A DNA stretch of 64,000 nt from an uncultured Paracoccus sp. (GCF_947487305.1 NZ_CANKWH010000001.1:451215-515214); one strand, 5' to 3'; shown: positions 1 through 9,699, numbered from the stretch's first letter. The notes: generated by a model from the sequence alone, not told the origin. Numbers and translations are program-made.

Positions 1-1107
1 ATCCGGCACACCCACCGCCACCAGCCGCTCGGCAAAGACGCCCGAGACCGCGACCAGCACCACGCCGCGCGGCCCGGTCAGCGCGATCAGCAGCCGCTCC
101 TGCCAGCTGAGATTGGTGCCGATCAGCGAGATCAGCACCGTCAGCGGCCGCGCCACGCAGACCACGAGGATCAGGAACAGCCCGGCCCGCCACCAGTTCA
201 GCTGCGCCAGCACCTCGAAGCGGACGCTGGCCGCCAAGAGGATGAACACCCCAGAGACCAGAAGGATCGTGGCGTGCTCCTTGAAGCGGTGCAGCTCGTG
301 ATAGCTGGGCAGATCGGCGTTGGCGATCATCAGGCCCATCACCGTCACCGCCAAAAGCCCGCTTTCATGCAGGATCGAATCCGAGATGGCAAAGACCGCC
401 AGCACGCTGACGAACAGGAGCGGCACCTTCATGTATTCGGGCACCCAGCCCCGGCGGAAGGCGGTGACGATCACCCAGCCACCCGCCAGACCCACGGCCA
501 TGGCAAAGGCGATGCCGAGGCCGAAATGCCCGAAGGCGGAACTGGCCGGCAGGTCGCTGTGAAAGACGGTCACGATCCCCAGCGCCAGCACCGCCGCCAG
601 CGCGCCGATCGGGTCGTTGACGATGGCCTCCCATTGCAGGATTTGCGCCGGGCGCGAACGCAGCTTGGCGGTGCGCAGGAGGGGCGCGATCACCGTCGGG
701 CCGGTGACAATCATGATGCCGCCAAAGACCACCGCGCTTTCCCAGCTGAGCCCGGCGCCATAGGCCAGGGCCAGCGTCGAGGTCAGCCAGCCGAGCGGCG
801 CGCCGATATAGACCAGCCGCCGCACCCCCGGCCGCGCGTCGGCCAGTTGCTTGAAGCTCAAGGTCAGCCCGCCCTCGAACAGGATCACGGCGACGGCCAG
901 CGAGATCATCGGCGCCACCAGATCGCCGATATCGCGCGAGGGCACGAAGATCCCGGTGACGGGGCCAAGGACCAGACCTGCGGCCAGCATCAGCACGATT
1001 GCCGGCAAGCGGAAGCGCCAGGCCAGCCATTGCGCGGCCACCCCGGCCACGCCGACGATGGCGAATGCCTCGATCGGGCTCAGCCCGCCTGCCGCTTCTG
1101 TCGCCAT
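1..1107 (-). CDS. CPA1-type Na+(K+)/H+ antiporter, 3' end cut by window edge
   Basis: Inner-membrane cation:proton antiporter of the NhaP/CPA1 group. It exchanges protons for Na+ or K+ and supports pH and salt homeostasis. The reading frame is open for 369 codons from an ATG at 1107 to the left edge, with no stop, so the C-terminus (often a TrkA-N/C regulatory domain) is missing. About ten hydrophobic helices are visible. The Asn164-Asp165 pair followed by Pro (motif VNDPIGA) is the ion-binding dipeptide typical of CPA1. The gene is divergent from the helicase gene at 1375, with 267 bp between them. Cation specificity cannot be read from the sequence. Confidence 0.85.
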   Translation of the reverse strand, partial: MATEAAGGLSPIEAFAIVGVAGVAAQWLAWRFRLPAIVLMLAAGLVLGPVTGIFVPSRDIGDLVAPMISLAVAVILFEGGLTLSFKQLADARPGVRRLVYIGAPLGWLTSTLALAYGAGLSWESAVVFGGIMIVTGPTVIAPLLRTAKLRSRPAQILQWEAIVNDPIGALAAVLALGIVTVFHSDLPASSAFGHFGLGIAFAMAVGLAGGWVIVTAFRRGWVPEYMKVPLLFVSVLAVFAISDSILHESGLLAVTVMGLMIANADLPSYHELHRFKEHATILLVSGVFILLAASVRFEVLAQLNWWRAGLFLILVVCVARPLTVLISLIGTNLSWQERLLIALTGPRGVVLVAVSGVFAERLVAVGVPD

Positions 1108-1374
1108 CTGATCCCGCCTGTCCTGTTCGCTTGATTGCACCCGGTGAACGTTACCCCCTGCCGTGAGTTCCGCCGGATGTCACGGTTTTTCACCCTGAAA
1201 TCCGGGGAATATTGACGCAAGCCCCGGTTTCGTCTAGGGCAAGCCAGCCCGCATCCGGCGGGCCAAAGGCGGGGCGTGATGAGATGCGTCCCAGTTTTGC
1301 CGAATATGTCCCGATCCGGGGCCTCGGCGTGGAACGCACGTGCCAGATGGCGCATCACAGCAAGAAAGCTCCGA

Positions 1375-3477
1375 ATGACCAAATTCTCTGACCTGAAGCT
1401 GGACCCCAAGGTCCTCAAAGCCATTGCCGAAGCCGGCTACGAGACCCCGACGCCGATCCAGGCCGGCGCCATCCCGCACGCGCTGGAAGGCCGCGACGTG
1501 TTGGGAATCGCCCAGACCGGCACCGGCAAGACGGCCAGCTTCACCCTGCCGATGATCACCCTGCTGGGTCGTGGCCGGGCGCGGGCGCGGATGCCGCGCT
1601 CGCTGGTCCTCTGCCCGACGCGGGAACTGGCGGCGCAGGTGGCGGAAAACTTCGACACCTATGCCAAGCACACCAAGCTGACCAAGGCGCTGCTTATTGG
1701 CGGCGTCAGCTTTGCCGAGCAGGACAAGCTGATCGACCGCGGCGTCGACGTGCTGATCGCCACGCCGGGCCGGCTTCTGGACCATTTCGAGCGCGGCAAG
1801 CTCTTGCTGACCGGCGTGCAGATCATGGTGGTCGACGAGGCCGACCGGATGCTCGACATGGGCTTCATCCCCGATATCGAGCGCATCTTCCAGCTGACCC
1901 CCTTCACCCGGCAGACGCTGTTCTTCTCGGCCACCATGGCGCCCGAGATCGAGCGCATCACCAACACCTTCCTGCACAGCCCCGAGCGGATCGAGGTCGC
2001 GCGTCAGGCAACCACGGGCGAGAACATCACCCAGCGGCTGGTCGAGATCACCCCCACCCGCCGCGACCAGACCGCCAAGCAGAAGCGCGAACTGCTGCGC
2101 GCGCTGATCGATGCCGAGGGCGAGGCGCTGAAGAACGCCATCATCTTCTGCAACCGCAAGACCGATGTGGATATCGTCGCCAAGTCGCTGAAGAAGCACG
2201 GCTATGACGCCGCGCCGATCCATGGTGACCTGGACCAGAGCCAGCGGATGCGCACTTTGGACGAATTCCGCGATGGCAAGCTGCGCTTCCTCATCGCCTC
2301 GGACGTGGCGGCGCGCGGATTGGACATTCCGGCGGTCAGCCATGTGTTCAACTTCGACCTGCCCAGCCATTCCGAGGATTACGTCCACCGCATCGGCCGC
2401 ACCGGCCGCGCCGGGCGCAAGGGCACCGCGATCAGCCTCGCCACCCCTGCGGACGAGAAATACCTCTCGGGCATCGAGAACCTGGTGAAGCACGCGCTGC
2501 CGCGTGGCGAGGTGCCCGAGGGCTTCTCGCTGTCCGAGGCCGCGCATTCCGCCCCGCGCGGTGACCGGCGCGACGATCGCCGTGGCGATCGCGGCGAACG
2601 GGGTGGCCGTGGTCGCAACCGCGATCGCGGTGACCGCGAGCGCCGTGAGGATCGCCCGCGCGACGAGAATCGCAGCGAGGCCCGCAGCGAGCCGCGCCCG
2701 CAGCCGGAAGCCCGTGAACCGGAGCGCAATGCCCCGCGCAGCGAGCCGCGCCAAGAGCGTGGCCATCAGGACCGCGGCCAGCAGGATCGGGGTCAGCAGG
2801 AACGGGGCTTTGACGGCAACCGCGACGGCAATCGCCGGGACCGCGATGGTGGCCGTGATGGTGGCCGCGACCGCAACCGCGAGGGGGGTCGGGACAACCA
2901 CCGTGACCGCCGCCGCGATCACGACCGTGGCCCCGAGGTCATGGGCATGGGCAGCCATGTGCCGGAATTCATGACGCAAAGCTTCCGCCCGGTAGAGTTC
3001 CCGCCGGAAACCGCCGTTGAGGTGGTGGCCGAGGTGATCGCCGCGCCGGTCGCCGAAACCGTGGCCGCAGAAGCCCCGGCAGCAGCAGAAAAACCGGCGG
3101 CGAAGCCCAAGCGCAACCGGCGCAAGAAGGCGGAACCGGCAGCAGAGGCTGCATCGGACGCCACGCCCGAAACGGCAGCGGTGGAAGCGGTCGCGGCGGC
3201 GGAAGCGGACCCGGTCGCCGAGACCCCGGCCGAGGTCGTTGCGGAGAAACCCAAGCGCGCGCCGCGCAGCCGCAAGAAGCCGGTGACGGCGGAAGCGGCC
3301 GAGGCCGCGCCTGCGGAAGCCGCCGCCGAGGCCCCGGAAAAGCCCAAGCGGACCCGTCGCAAGAAGGCCGAGGTTGCGGCAGAGGCCCCCGCCGAGGCTG
3401 CGGCCGAAGCGGCACCGGAAAAGCCCAAGCGCACGCGCCGCAAGAAGGTCGACGAGACCCCGGCCGAAACAGCCTGA
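1375..3477 (+). CDS. rhlE: DEAD-box ATP-dependent RNA helicase, RhlE-like, with long low-complexity tail
   Basis: Cytoplasmic RNA helicase of 700 residues, likely acting in ribosome assembly or RNA turnover. Motifs in order: Q-motif region (TPIQ), Walker A AQTGTGKT at 46-53, DEAD at 154-157, SAT at 185-187, and the C-terminal RecA motifs ARGLDIP and HRIGRTGRAGRKG. The helicase core ends near residue 380. It is followed by an Arg/Asp/Gly/Asn-rich stretch to about 520 and then an Ala/Glu tail with four KPKR-type basic repeats, probably an RNA-binding tail. An upstream in-frame ATG at 1276 would add 33 unlikely residues, so the start MTKFSDL is preferred. lnt begins 9 bp downstream. Confidence 0.93.
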   Translation: MTKFSDLKLDPKVLKAIAEAGYETPTPIQAGAIPHALEGRDVLGIAQTGTGKTASFTLPMITLLGRGRARARMPRSLVLCPTRELAAQVAENFDTYAKHTKLTKALLIGGVSFAEQDKLIDRGVDVLIATPGRLLDHFERGKLLLTGVQIMVVDEADRMLDMGFIPDIERIFQLTPFTRQTLFFSATMAPEIERITNTFLHSPERIEVARQATTGENITQRLVEITPTRRDQTAKQKRELLRALIDAEGEALKNAIIFCNRKTDVDIVAKSLKKHGYDAAPIHGDLDQSQRMRTLDEFRDGKLRFLIASDVAARGLDIPAVSHVFNFDLPSHSEDYVHRIGRTGRAGRKGTAISLATPADEKYLSGIENLVKHALPRGEVPEGFSLSEAAHSAPRGDRRDDRRGDRGERGGRGRNRDRGDRERREDRPRDENRSEARSEPRPQPEAREPERNAPRSEPRQERGHQDRGQQDRGQQERGFDGNRDGNRRDRDGGRDGGRDRNREGGRDNHRDRRRDHDRGPEVMGMGSHVPEFMTQSFRPVEFPPETAVEVVAEVIAAPVAETVAAEAPAAAEKPAAKPKRNRRKKAEPAAEAASDATPETAAVEAVAAAEADPVAETPAEVVAEKPKRAPRSRKKPVTAEAAEAAPAEAAAEAPEKPKRTRRKKAEVAAEAPAEAAAEAAPEKPKRTRRKKVDETPAETA

Positions 3478-3486
3478 GCGCCACCC

Positions 3487-5031
3487 ATGCCTGATGCCAG
3501 CCAGCCGCCGCATGTCCGGCCGCCCCTGCGGGCGCGCCTGACCGGCTTGGCGATCCCCTTTGCCCTCGGGCTGGTCGCGGCCCTTGGCCTCGATCCCTTC
3601 GGCCTCTGGGGCGCGACGGTGCTGGCGCTGGCGGTTCTGCTCTGGCGTCTTGCCCGCATTGCCGATGCCCGCTCCGCTTTCGGACAGGCACTGGCGGCGG
3701 GCATGGGCTGGTTCGGCCTCAGCCTCAGCTGGATCGTCGAGCCGTTTCTGGTCGAGCCAGAGGTCTACGGCTGGATGGCGCCCTTCGCGCTGATCCTGAT
3801 GGCGCTTGGCGGCGGGCTGTTCTGGGCCGTCCCGGTCTGGATCGCGCATCGCATCGGCGGTGGCTGGCGGTTGCGCGTCCTCGGCATCGCCGCCGCGCTG
3901 GTCCTGTCCGACTGGCTGCGCGGCTGGATCTTCACCGGCCTGCCCTGGGCGCTGACGGGCCATGTCTGGATCGACACGCCGGTTGCGCAACTGGCCGCAG
4001 GACTTGGCGCCAGCGGTCTGTCAGCCCTGACGCTGATCGCCGCCGCCCTGCCCGCGCTTCTGTGGCGCCCCGCCGACAATCGCGCCGCCGGCTTTGCCCC
4101 CGGTGCGATTCTGACCGTGCTGCTGATCGGCGCGGTCTGGGCCGGCGGTCTGGCCCGACTCGCGCGCCCGCTGCCCGAGGATCGCCCCTTCAACCTGCGG
4201 CTCGTGCAGCCCAATGCCGAGCAGGCGCTGAAATGGAATCCCGATTGGGCGCGGGTCTTCTATCAGCGGCTCATTGACCTCTCCGCCACGCCCGGCCCGC
4301 GCGATCTGGTTATCTGGCCCGAAACGGCGGTGAATTTCCTGCTGGAGGACGCCACCCCCGTCCTGCCCGACCTCGCGCGCGCCGCCGATGCGCCGCTGAT
4401 CCTCGGCATCCAGCGGCGCGAGGGCAGCCGCTATTACAACAGCCTCGTGGCGCTGGACCGCGCGGGCACAGTGACCGGGCTTTACGACAAGTTCCACCTT
4501 GTCCCCTTCGGCGAATATATCCCCTGGGGTGATGCGCTGGCGCAGGTCGGCATCTCGGCCTTTGCGGCGCAGCAGGGCAACGGCTATTCCCCCGGCCCGG
4601 GTCCGATGGTCATGGGGCCGATGGTCATGGGCGCGGGCGATCTGCCGCCCTTCCAGCCGCTGATCTGCTATGAGGCGATCTTCCCGCAGCATCTGCGCGG
4701 GCTGCCCGAGCGTCCGGGCTGGCTCTTGCAGATCACCAATGACAGCTGGTTCGGCCAGTTCTCCGGCCCCTACCAGCATCTGGCGCAGGCGCGGCTGCGC
4801 GCGGTGCAATCTGGCCTGCCACTGATCCGGGTGGCCAATACCGGCGTCTCGGCGGTGATCGACGCGCGGGGCGGGTTGCGCGAGACGCTGGGGCTTGGCG
4901 AGATGGGGGTGATCGACGCGCCCCTGCCCGGCGATCTGCCGGAGACGCTCTGGATGCGCTGGGGCGACGGGCCGGTGGTGGCGCTGATGCTGGCCCTGCT
5001 GGCGGTCAGCGGCTGGCGGCGCCGCCGCTGA
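3487..5031 (+). CDS. lnt: Apolipoprotein N-acyltransferase
   Basis: Inner-membrane enzyme that adds the third acyl chain to the N-terminal cysteine of lipoproteins, the last step of lipoprotein maturation. It has 514 residues, normal for the family. Five or more hydrophobic helices fill residues 20-230 and are followed by a nitrilase/CN-hydrolase domain. The catalytic triad is visible as Glu279 (IWPETAV), Lys335 (YDKFHLVPFGEY) and Cys394 (LICYEAIFP), with the conserved NDSWF after it. An in-frame 15-bp tandem duplication (GPMVM twice, residues 372-381) lies just before the Cys motif. In many alphaproteobacteria lnt follows corC; here it sits behind the helicase gene and corC is 6 kb away. Confidence 0.94.
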   Translation: MPDASQPPHVRPPLRARLTGLAIPFALGLVAALGLDPFGLWGATVLALAVLLWRLARIADARSAFGQALAAGMGWFGLSLSWIVEPFLVEPEVYGWMAPFALILMALGGGLFWAVPVWIAHRIGGGWRLRVLGIAAALVLSDWLRGWIFTGLPWALTGHVWIDTPVAQLAAGLGASGLSALTLIAAALPALLWRPADNRAAGFAPGAILTVLLIGAVWAGGLARLARPLPEDRPFNLRLVQPNAEQALKWNPDWARVFYQRLIDLSATPGPRDLVIWPETAVNFLLEDATPVLPDLARAADAPLILGIQRREGSRYYNSLVALDRAGTVTGLYDKFHLVPFGEYIPWGDALAQVGISAFAAQQGNGYSPGPGPMVMGPMVMGAGDLPPFQPLICYEAIFPQHLRGLPERPGWLLQITNDSWFGQFSGPYQHLAQARLRAVQSGLPLIRVANTGVSAVIDARGGLRETLGLGEMGVIDAPLPGDLPETLWMRWGDGPVVALMLALLAVSGWRRRR

Positions 5032-5034
5032 GCC

Positions 5035-5598
5035 TCAGCAGCTGTCGCCGATCACAAGGCTCCACCAGCGCCGGCCATCCGGGCCAAGCGTTACGCCCGC
5101 ACCCACATCATCGCTGAGATCGCCCAGCAATTGCTCGCGATGCGGCGGCGAGCCCATCCAGCGCGAGATCACCTCGCTCGCCGAGCCACCGACCGCGACC
5201 AGCTGGATCACCCCGCAGGTCGGATAGTTCACCGACCGCGCCCGGTCGACGATGCTCGACCCGTTCGAGCCGGCCACCGTCGGCTTGCCGATCCGGGTCA
5301 CGTCGCAGGCATGGCTTTGCGCCACCTTGTCCAGCCGGCTTTCGGGCTTCAGGATCACCTTGCCCTCGGCCGCGCGGACGGCATTCACCGCCTCGACCAT
5401 CGCGGCGGAATCGATGCCGTCATTGGAACAGCTGGGGGCCAGCGCCTCCTGCGCCGGATCGACCGCCACGCCGGTTTCAAGCGGCACGAGGTCGGCTCCC
5501 TCGAGCGAAAGGCTGGGCGCGTCCGCCCCGCCGCCGGGCTGGCAGGCCGCCAGCAGCGCGGCACAGGCCGTCAGGGCGGTCAGTCGGATCAGGGTCAT
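5035..5598 (-). CDS. CAP/SCP-domain secreted lipoprotein
   Basis: Predicted lipoprotein of 187 residues with a CAP (SCP/PR1-like) domain. The N-terminus is a short signal peptide ending in the lipobox LAAC, with Cys19 as the lipidation site. The domain (about residues 68-185) shows VNAVRAAEG, SHACDVTR and the late motif SPPHREQLL, followed by a GAGV and WW segment as in bacterial CAP proteins. Four further cysteines could form disulfides in the periplasm. Molecular function in bacteria is poorly defined. It converges on lnt with only 3 bp between the stop codons and is divergent from guaA. Confidence 0.82.
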   Translation of the reverse strand: MTLIRLTALTACAALLAACQPGGGADAPSLSLEGADLVPLETGVAVDPAQEALAPSCSNDGIDSAAMVEAVNAVRAAEGKVILKPESRLDKVAQSHACDVTRIGKPTVAGSNGSSIVDRARSVNYPTCGVIQLVAVGGSASEVISRWMGSPPHREQLLGDLSDDVGAGVTLGPDGRRWWSLVIGDSC

Positions 5599-5734
5599 TG
5601 GCGCGCTCCTTGCACAGTCGGCTGTTTCGATTGATGATTTCGAACGCGAGACCGGCAGGTTCAGTTCCCCCTGCCGCCCACGCGCGCCCGTCTGGCCCCT
5701 TGCGCCATCCTGCAGCCAGCCTTAAAGCGCATCC

Positions 5735-7297
5735 ATGACCCAGCATCAGCGCCTTCTCATCATCGATTTCGGCTCTCAGGTGACGCAGCTGATCGCGCGC
5801 CGCCTGCGCGAGCTGAACGTCTATTGCGAAATCCACCCCTATCAGAACGTCACCGATGCGTTCCTGAAGGACTTCGCCCCGAAAGCCATCATCTTCTCGG
5901 GCGGTCCCGACAGCGTGACCCGCCCCGGATCGCCCCGCCCGCCGGCCTCGGCCTTCGACATGGGCGTGCCGATCCTCGGCATCTGCTATGGCCAGCAGGT
6001 GATGATGCAGGAACTGGGCGGGCTGGTCGAAAGCGGCCATGGCACCGCCGAGTTTGGCCGCGCCTTCGTGACGCCCGCCGATGAGCGCCTGCCGCTGCTG
6101 GACGGCTGGTTCGCCGATGCCGATGGCCGCGAGCAGGTCTGGATGAGCCATGGCGACCATGTCTCGAAGATCGCCCCCGGCTTCCGGGTCTACGGCACCT
6201 CGCCCGGCGCACCCTTCGCAATTACCGCCGACCCGGCGCGCGATTTCTATGCCGTGCAGTTCCACCCGGAAGTGCACCACACCCCGCGCGGCGCGAAGCT
6301 TTACGAGAATTTCGTGAAGCTGGCGGGTTTCACCGGCGACTGGACCATGGCCAGCTATCGGGAAGAGGCGATCCGCAAGATCCGCGAGCAGGTCGGCGAC
6401 AAGAAGGTCATCTGCGGCCTCTCGGGCGGCGTCGATTCTTCTGTGGCGGCGGTGCTGATCCACGAGGCGATCGGCGACAACCTCACCTGCGTCTTCGTCG
6501 ATCACGGGCTTCTGCGGCTGAACGAGGCCGAGGAAGTCGTCACCATGTTCCGGGACAATTACAACATCCCGCTGATCCATGCCGACGAATCCGACCTGTT
6601 CATCGGCGCGCTGGAAGGCGTCAGCGACCCCGAGGTCAAGCGCAAGACCATCGGCAAGCTGTTCATCGACGTGTTCCAGAAATACGCCAACGAGATCGAG
6701 GGCGCCGAGTTTCTGGCCCAGGGCACGCTCTATCCCGACGTGATCGAAAGCGTCAGCTTCTCGGGCGGCCCCTCGGTCACGATCAAGAGCCACCACAATG
6801 TCGGCGGCCTGCCGGAAAAGATGGGGCTGAAGCTGGTCGAACCGCTGCGCGAACTGTTCAAGGACGAGGTTCGCGCGCTTGGTCGCGAGCTTGGCCTGCC
6901 CGACAAATTCATCGGCCGCCACCCCTTCCCCGGCCCCGGCCTTGCAATCCGCTGCCCCGGAGAGATAACCCGGGAAAAGCTCGAGATCCTGCGCAAGGCC
7001 GATGCGGTCTTCATCGACCAGATCCGCAAGCATGGCCTCTATGACGAGATCTGGCAGGCCTTCGTTGCGATCCTGCCGGTGCGCACCGTCGGCGTCATGG
7101 GCGACGGCCGCACCTATGATTTCGCCTGCGCGCTCCGCGCCGTCACCTCGGTCGATGGGATGACGGCAGATTACTATCCCTTCACCCACGAGTTTCTGGG
7201 CGAAACCGCGACGCGGATCATCAACGAGGTCAAGGGCATCAACCGCTGCACCTATGACATCACCTCGAAACCGCCTGGCACGATCGAGTGGGAGTGA
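5735..7297 (+). CDS. guaA: GMP synthase (glutamine-hydrolysing)
   Basis: Converts XMP, ATP and glutamine to GMP, the final step of guanine nucleotide synthesis; cytoplasmic. The 520-residue length is standard. The class I glutamine amidotransferase domain has nucleophile Cys84 (GICYGQQ) and the His177/Glu179 pair (FHPEV). The ATP-pyrophosphatase P-loop SGGVDSS is at 230-236. The C-terminal dimerisation domain ends in the conserved PPGTIEWE. The gene is monocistronic and followed immediately by an intrinsic-type hairpin. Confidence 0.97.
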   Translation: MTQHQRLLIIDFGSQVTQLIARRLRELNVYCEIHPYQNVTDAFLKDFAPKAIIFSGGPDSVTRPGSPRPPASAFDMGVPILGICYGQQVMMQELGGLVESGHGTAEFGRAFVTPADERLPLLDGWFADADGREQVWMSHGDHVSKIAPGFRVYGTSPGAPFAITADPARDFYAVQFHPEVHHTPRGAKLYENFVKLAGFTGDWTMASYREEAIRKIREQVGDKKVICGLSGGVDSSVAAVLIHEAIGDNLTCVFVDHGLLRLNEAEEVVTMFRDNYNIPLIHADESDLFIGALEGVSDPEVKRKTIGKLFIDVFQKYANEIEGAEFLAQGTLYPDVIESVSFSGGPSVTIKSHHNVGGLPEKMGLKLVEPLRELFKDEVRALGRELGLPDKFIGRHPFPGPGLAIRCPGEITREKLEILRKADAVFIDQIRKHGLYDEIWQAFVAILPVRTVGVMGDGRTYDFACALRAVTSVDGMTADYYPFTHEFLGETATRIINEVKGINRCTYDITSKPPGTIEWE

Positions 7298-7310
7298 ACG
7301 GAAATTGACG

Positions 7311-7340
7311 ACGGGCGGGGCCAAGGCTCCGCCCGTTTTC
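7311..7340 (+). terminator. Intrinsic terminator after guaA
   Basis: A 10-bp stem (GGGCGGGGCC with GGCTCCGCCC, one G-U pair) and a 3-nt loop begin 13 bp after the guaA stop and run into GTTTTCGT. The T-run is short, as is common in GC-rich genomes. Confidence 0.7.
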
Positions 7341-7373
7341 GTCAACCCGGACAGCGTCCTCTCCACAACGACA

Positions 7374-7398
7374 GAGGCCAGGCATTGCGCCTGGCCTC
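7374..7398 (-). terminator. Hairpin downstream of the YfcC-type carrier gene
   Basis: A perfect 10-bp stem (GAGGCCAGGC with GCCTGGCCTC) and a 5-nt loop lie 33 bp beyond the stop of the carrier gene on the minus strand. There is no clear T-tract, so its action as a terminator or 3'-end stabiliser is an inference. Confidence 0.45.
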
Positions 7399-7430
7399 CT
7401 CCGCGTCGGGTGTCTCGGACTGATGGGAGG

Positions 7431-8867
7431 TCAGCCGATCCAGCCCGTGGCTTGCGCATAGATCAGGAACAGCGCCGAGATCGCGATCCAGATGCCGAAG
7501 AGCGGCAGGAAGAACCGGACCCAGCGGTCCCAGGACACACCGGCCAGCGCCAGCGTCGCCATGAAATAGCCCGAGGTCGGGTAGAGGATGTTCGAAAGCC
7601 CGTCGCCCAGCTGGTAGGCCAGCACCGCGCTTTGCCGGGTCACGCCGATCAGGTCCGACAGCGGCGCCATGATCGGCATGGTGACCAGCGCCTGACCGCT
7701 GCCCGAGGGGATGACGAAGTTGAAGCCAAGCTGGGCGGCGAACATGCCGAGCGCCGAGAAGGTCGCGGGCAGACCACCGACCAGATCGCCCAGACCATGA
7801 ACCAGCGTGTCCATGACCTGCCCCTGCTCCAGCATCACGGCGACGGCGCGGGCAAGGCCGACGATCATCGCGCCGACCATCACGTCGCGAAACCCCTGGT
7901 TGAAGGCCTCGCAGATCTTGCCGCTGCTGAGGCCCGCGATCAGGCCGACGCTGATTCCCATGATGACGAACAGCCCCGCCATCTCGGTCATGAACCAGCC
8001 ACGGGTCAGCACGCCCCAGACCATCACCGCGAAGAAGCCCATCACCGCGACCCCGCCCCAGGCCTGCCGGGTGGTAAAGCGCATCGGCGGGGTATCCAGA
8101 TCATGGACATAGACCCGGCGCTTTTCCTGCTCCAGCGCATTGCCGGCCATCAGGCTCTGCCCGGGATTGGCCCGCACCTTCAGCGCATAGCGCACCAGGT
8201 ACAGCACCGCCGCCCCGACCAGTGCGATGAACAGAAGCACCCTCAGCCCGAAGCCGGAATACAGCGGCAGCTCGGCAATGGTCTGACCCAGCCCGGTATT
8301 GATCGGATTGAGGACACCCGAGGCGAAGCCCGCCGTCGTCGCCAGCAGCGCCGTGCCCGCGGCCACCACCGAGTCGAAGCGCAGCGCGATCATCAGCGGC
8401 AGGATCACCGGCACATAGACCAGCGCCAGTTCCTGCGTGCCGATCAGCGTGGCGATGGTGGCGAAGGTCACCATCAGCACCGGGATCAGCAGCACGCTGC
8501 GCCCGGCAAAGCGGCGGGTCAGCTTGTCCACCGCCACGTCGATGATGCCGGTAAAGCGGATCACCATGAACATGCCGCCGATGATCAGGGTGAAGAACAC
8601 CACCTGCGCCGCATCGATCAGCCCCAGCGGCACCGCCTTCATGAACTGCTCAAACCCCACCGGCGTCGGATCGATATAGCGGAAGGTCTCGGGGTCCACC
8701 GCGATCCGGCCGTTCGGCAGGGTCACGCGGTCATATTGCCCCGCCGGAATGATATGGGTCAGCAGGGCCGCGATGGCCGTGAACACGAAAAGGATCACGT
8801 AGATATCGGGCATCCGGAAGCGCCCGGGGGTCTCGTCTTCGCTGCGGTCGGTTACGCGGTCTGACAT
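7431..8867 (-). CDS. YfcC/DcuC-type C4-dicarboxylate or amino-acid carrier
   Basis: Inner-membrane secondary transporter of 478 residues with 11-13 hydrophobic segments, belonging to the YfcC (anaerobic C4-dicarboxylate carrier-like) family. Typical stretches are HIIPAGQYDRV near the N-terminus, NPINTGLGQ mid-protein and the late FVIPSGSGQA and ILYPTSGYFMA. Members move dicarboxylates, arginine/ornithine or related compounds; the substrate is not evident here. The start at 8867 is preferred over 8951 because GGGAGA precedes it at good spacing. It is divergent from a GntR/FCD regulator gene, which probably controls it. Confidence 0.8.
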   Translation of the reverse strand: MSDRVTDRSEDETPGRFRMPDIYVILFVFTAIAALLTHIIPAGQYDRVTLPNGRIAVDPETFRYIDPTPVGFEQFMKAVPLGLIDAAQVVFFTLIIGGMFMVIRFTGIIDVAVDKLTRRFAGRSVLLIPVLMVTFATIATLIGTQELALVYVPVILPLMIALRFDSVVAAGTALLATTAGFASGVLNPINTGLGQTIAELPLYSGFGLRVLLFIALVGAAVLYLVRYALKVRANPGQSLMAGNALEQEKRRVYVHDLDTPPMRFTTRQAWGGVAVMGFFAVMVWGVLTRGWFMTEMAGLFVIMGISVGLIAGLSSGKICEAFNQGFRDVMVGAMIVGLARAVAVMLEQGQVMDTLVHGLGDLVGGLPATFSALGMFAAQLGFNFVIPSGSGQALVTMPIMAPLSDLIGVTRQSAVLAYQLGDGLSNILYPTSGYFMATLALAGVSWDRWVRFFLPLFGIWIAISALFLIYAQATGWIG

Positions 8868-8945
8868 CGTCTTCTCCCGGCTGGTCGCGCCCTCTGCGCG
8901 GATGGGTTGAAACAGTTTCCCTGAAATGCGTCTTGATATTTCTTC

Positions 8946-8955
8946 TAACATGTTA
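8946..8955. promoter_or_regulatory. 10-bp palindrome in the carrier/GntR divergent promoter
   Basis: TAACATGTTA is a perfect palindrome in the 181-bp region between the divergent carrier and GntR genes. It is flanked by TTCTTC (8940-8945) and GAAGAA (8966-8971). FCD-type GntR proteins bind short palindromes, so it is a candidate operator. Confidence 0.4.
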
Positions 8956-9048
8956 CCTGATAGGTGAAGAACCCGACTATATCGGAATCCGGGATACAGT
9001 CGTTTGGAATTCTTGAGAATGGGCCGGGCCGGTCAAGGAGATACCACC

Positions 9049-9699
9049 ATGAAGCCGACAGAGGACCTGCAATCCGATCAGGCCTTCAAGATGCTGCTGG
9101 CGCAGCTGCGCAGCGGCCGCCTGCGCGGCAGCGCGCTGCTGGCCACGCCGGAGCTGGTCGAGCTGATCGGCTTCCCGCTCTCGGCCACCCGCGAGGCGAT
9201 CAAGCGCGCCGAGGAACAGTCGCTGCTGCGCATCTTGCCGAAGCGCGGGGTGGTGATCATGGATACCGGCCCCGAGACCACCCGCGCCTGCATGGATATG
9301 CGCGCCACGCTGGACAAGGAAGGCGCAAGACGGCTGCTGGCCGCCGGCACCCCCGACCTGTCGGCTCTGCGCCGGGCGCATGAAGCCCTGCTGGCCGAGG
9401 TCGAGGGCGATCCCGCCGCCGACCTGTCGCAGCGCGCCATCACCACCGACCTGTCCCTGCACGACTTCCTCGCCTCGGGCCTCGACAACCCCTTCCTGCA
9501 GCAGGCCTATGCCGCCAACCGCAACCGCATCGCCATCATCCAAAACGCCCGCAACTTCCTGCCCGACCGCGTCCGCCCGGCGATGCAGGAGCATCTGGAG
9601 ATCATCACCGCGCTGGAAAGCGGCGACAGTATGGCCGTGACCGACTGCATCGATCACCACCTGAAACTGACGCTGAGGTGGTGGGGGATCGAGGGGTGA
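9049..9699 (+). CDS. GntR-family transcriptional regulator, FCD-type
   Basis: DNA-binding regulator of 216 residues. The N-terminal winged helix (residues 8-75) includes the recognition-helix region LSATREAIKRAEEQ and the wing LPKRGVVIM. The C-terminal all-helical FCD-like ligand domain contains DLSLHDFLASG and ends with the metal/ligand His pair in CIDHHLKL. The start is fixed by AAGGAG six bases upstream; an ATG at 9004 lacks one. Being divergent from the YfcC-type carrier, it is the likely local regulator responding to the transported acid. Confidence 0.82.
   Translation: MKPTEDLQSDQAFKMLLAQLRSGRLRGSALLATPELVELIGFPLSATREAIKRAEEQSLLRILPKRGVVIMDTGPETTRACMDMRATLDKEGARRLLAAGTPDLSALRRAHEALLAEVEGDPAADLSQRAITTDLSLHDFLASGLDNPFLQQAYAANRNRIAIIQNARNFLPDRVRPAMQEHLEIITALESGDSMAVTDCIDHHLKLTLRWWGIEG

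Noticed and set aside
1234..3990. 918-codon minus-strand open frame
   Set aside because: Antisense to rhlE and the start of lnt, with low-complexity Arg/Gly/His composition; no family features.
5477..7459. 660-codon minus-strand open frame over guaA
   Set aside because: Shadow of guaA on the other strand; Asp/Gly/His-rich, no motif.
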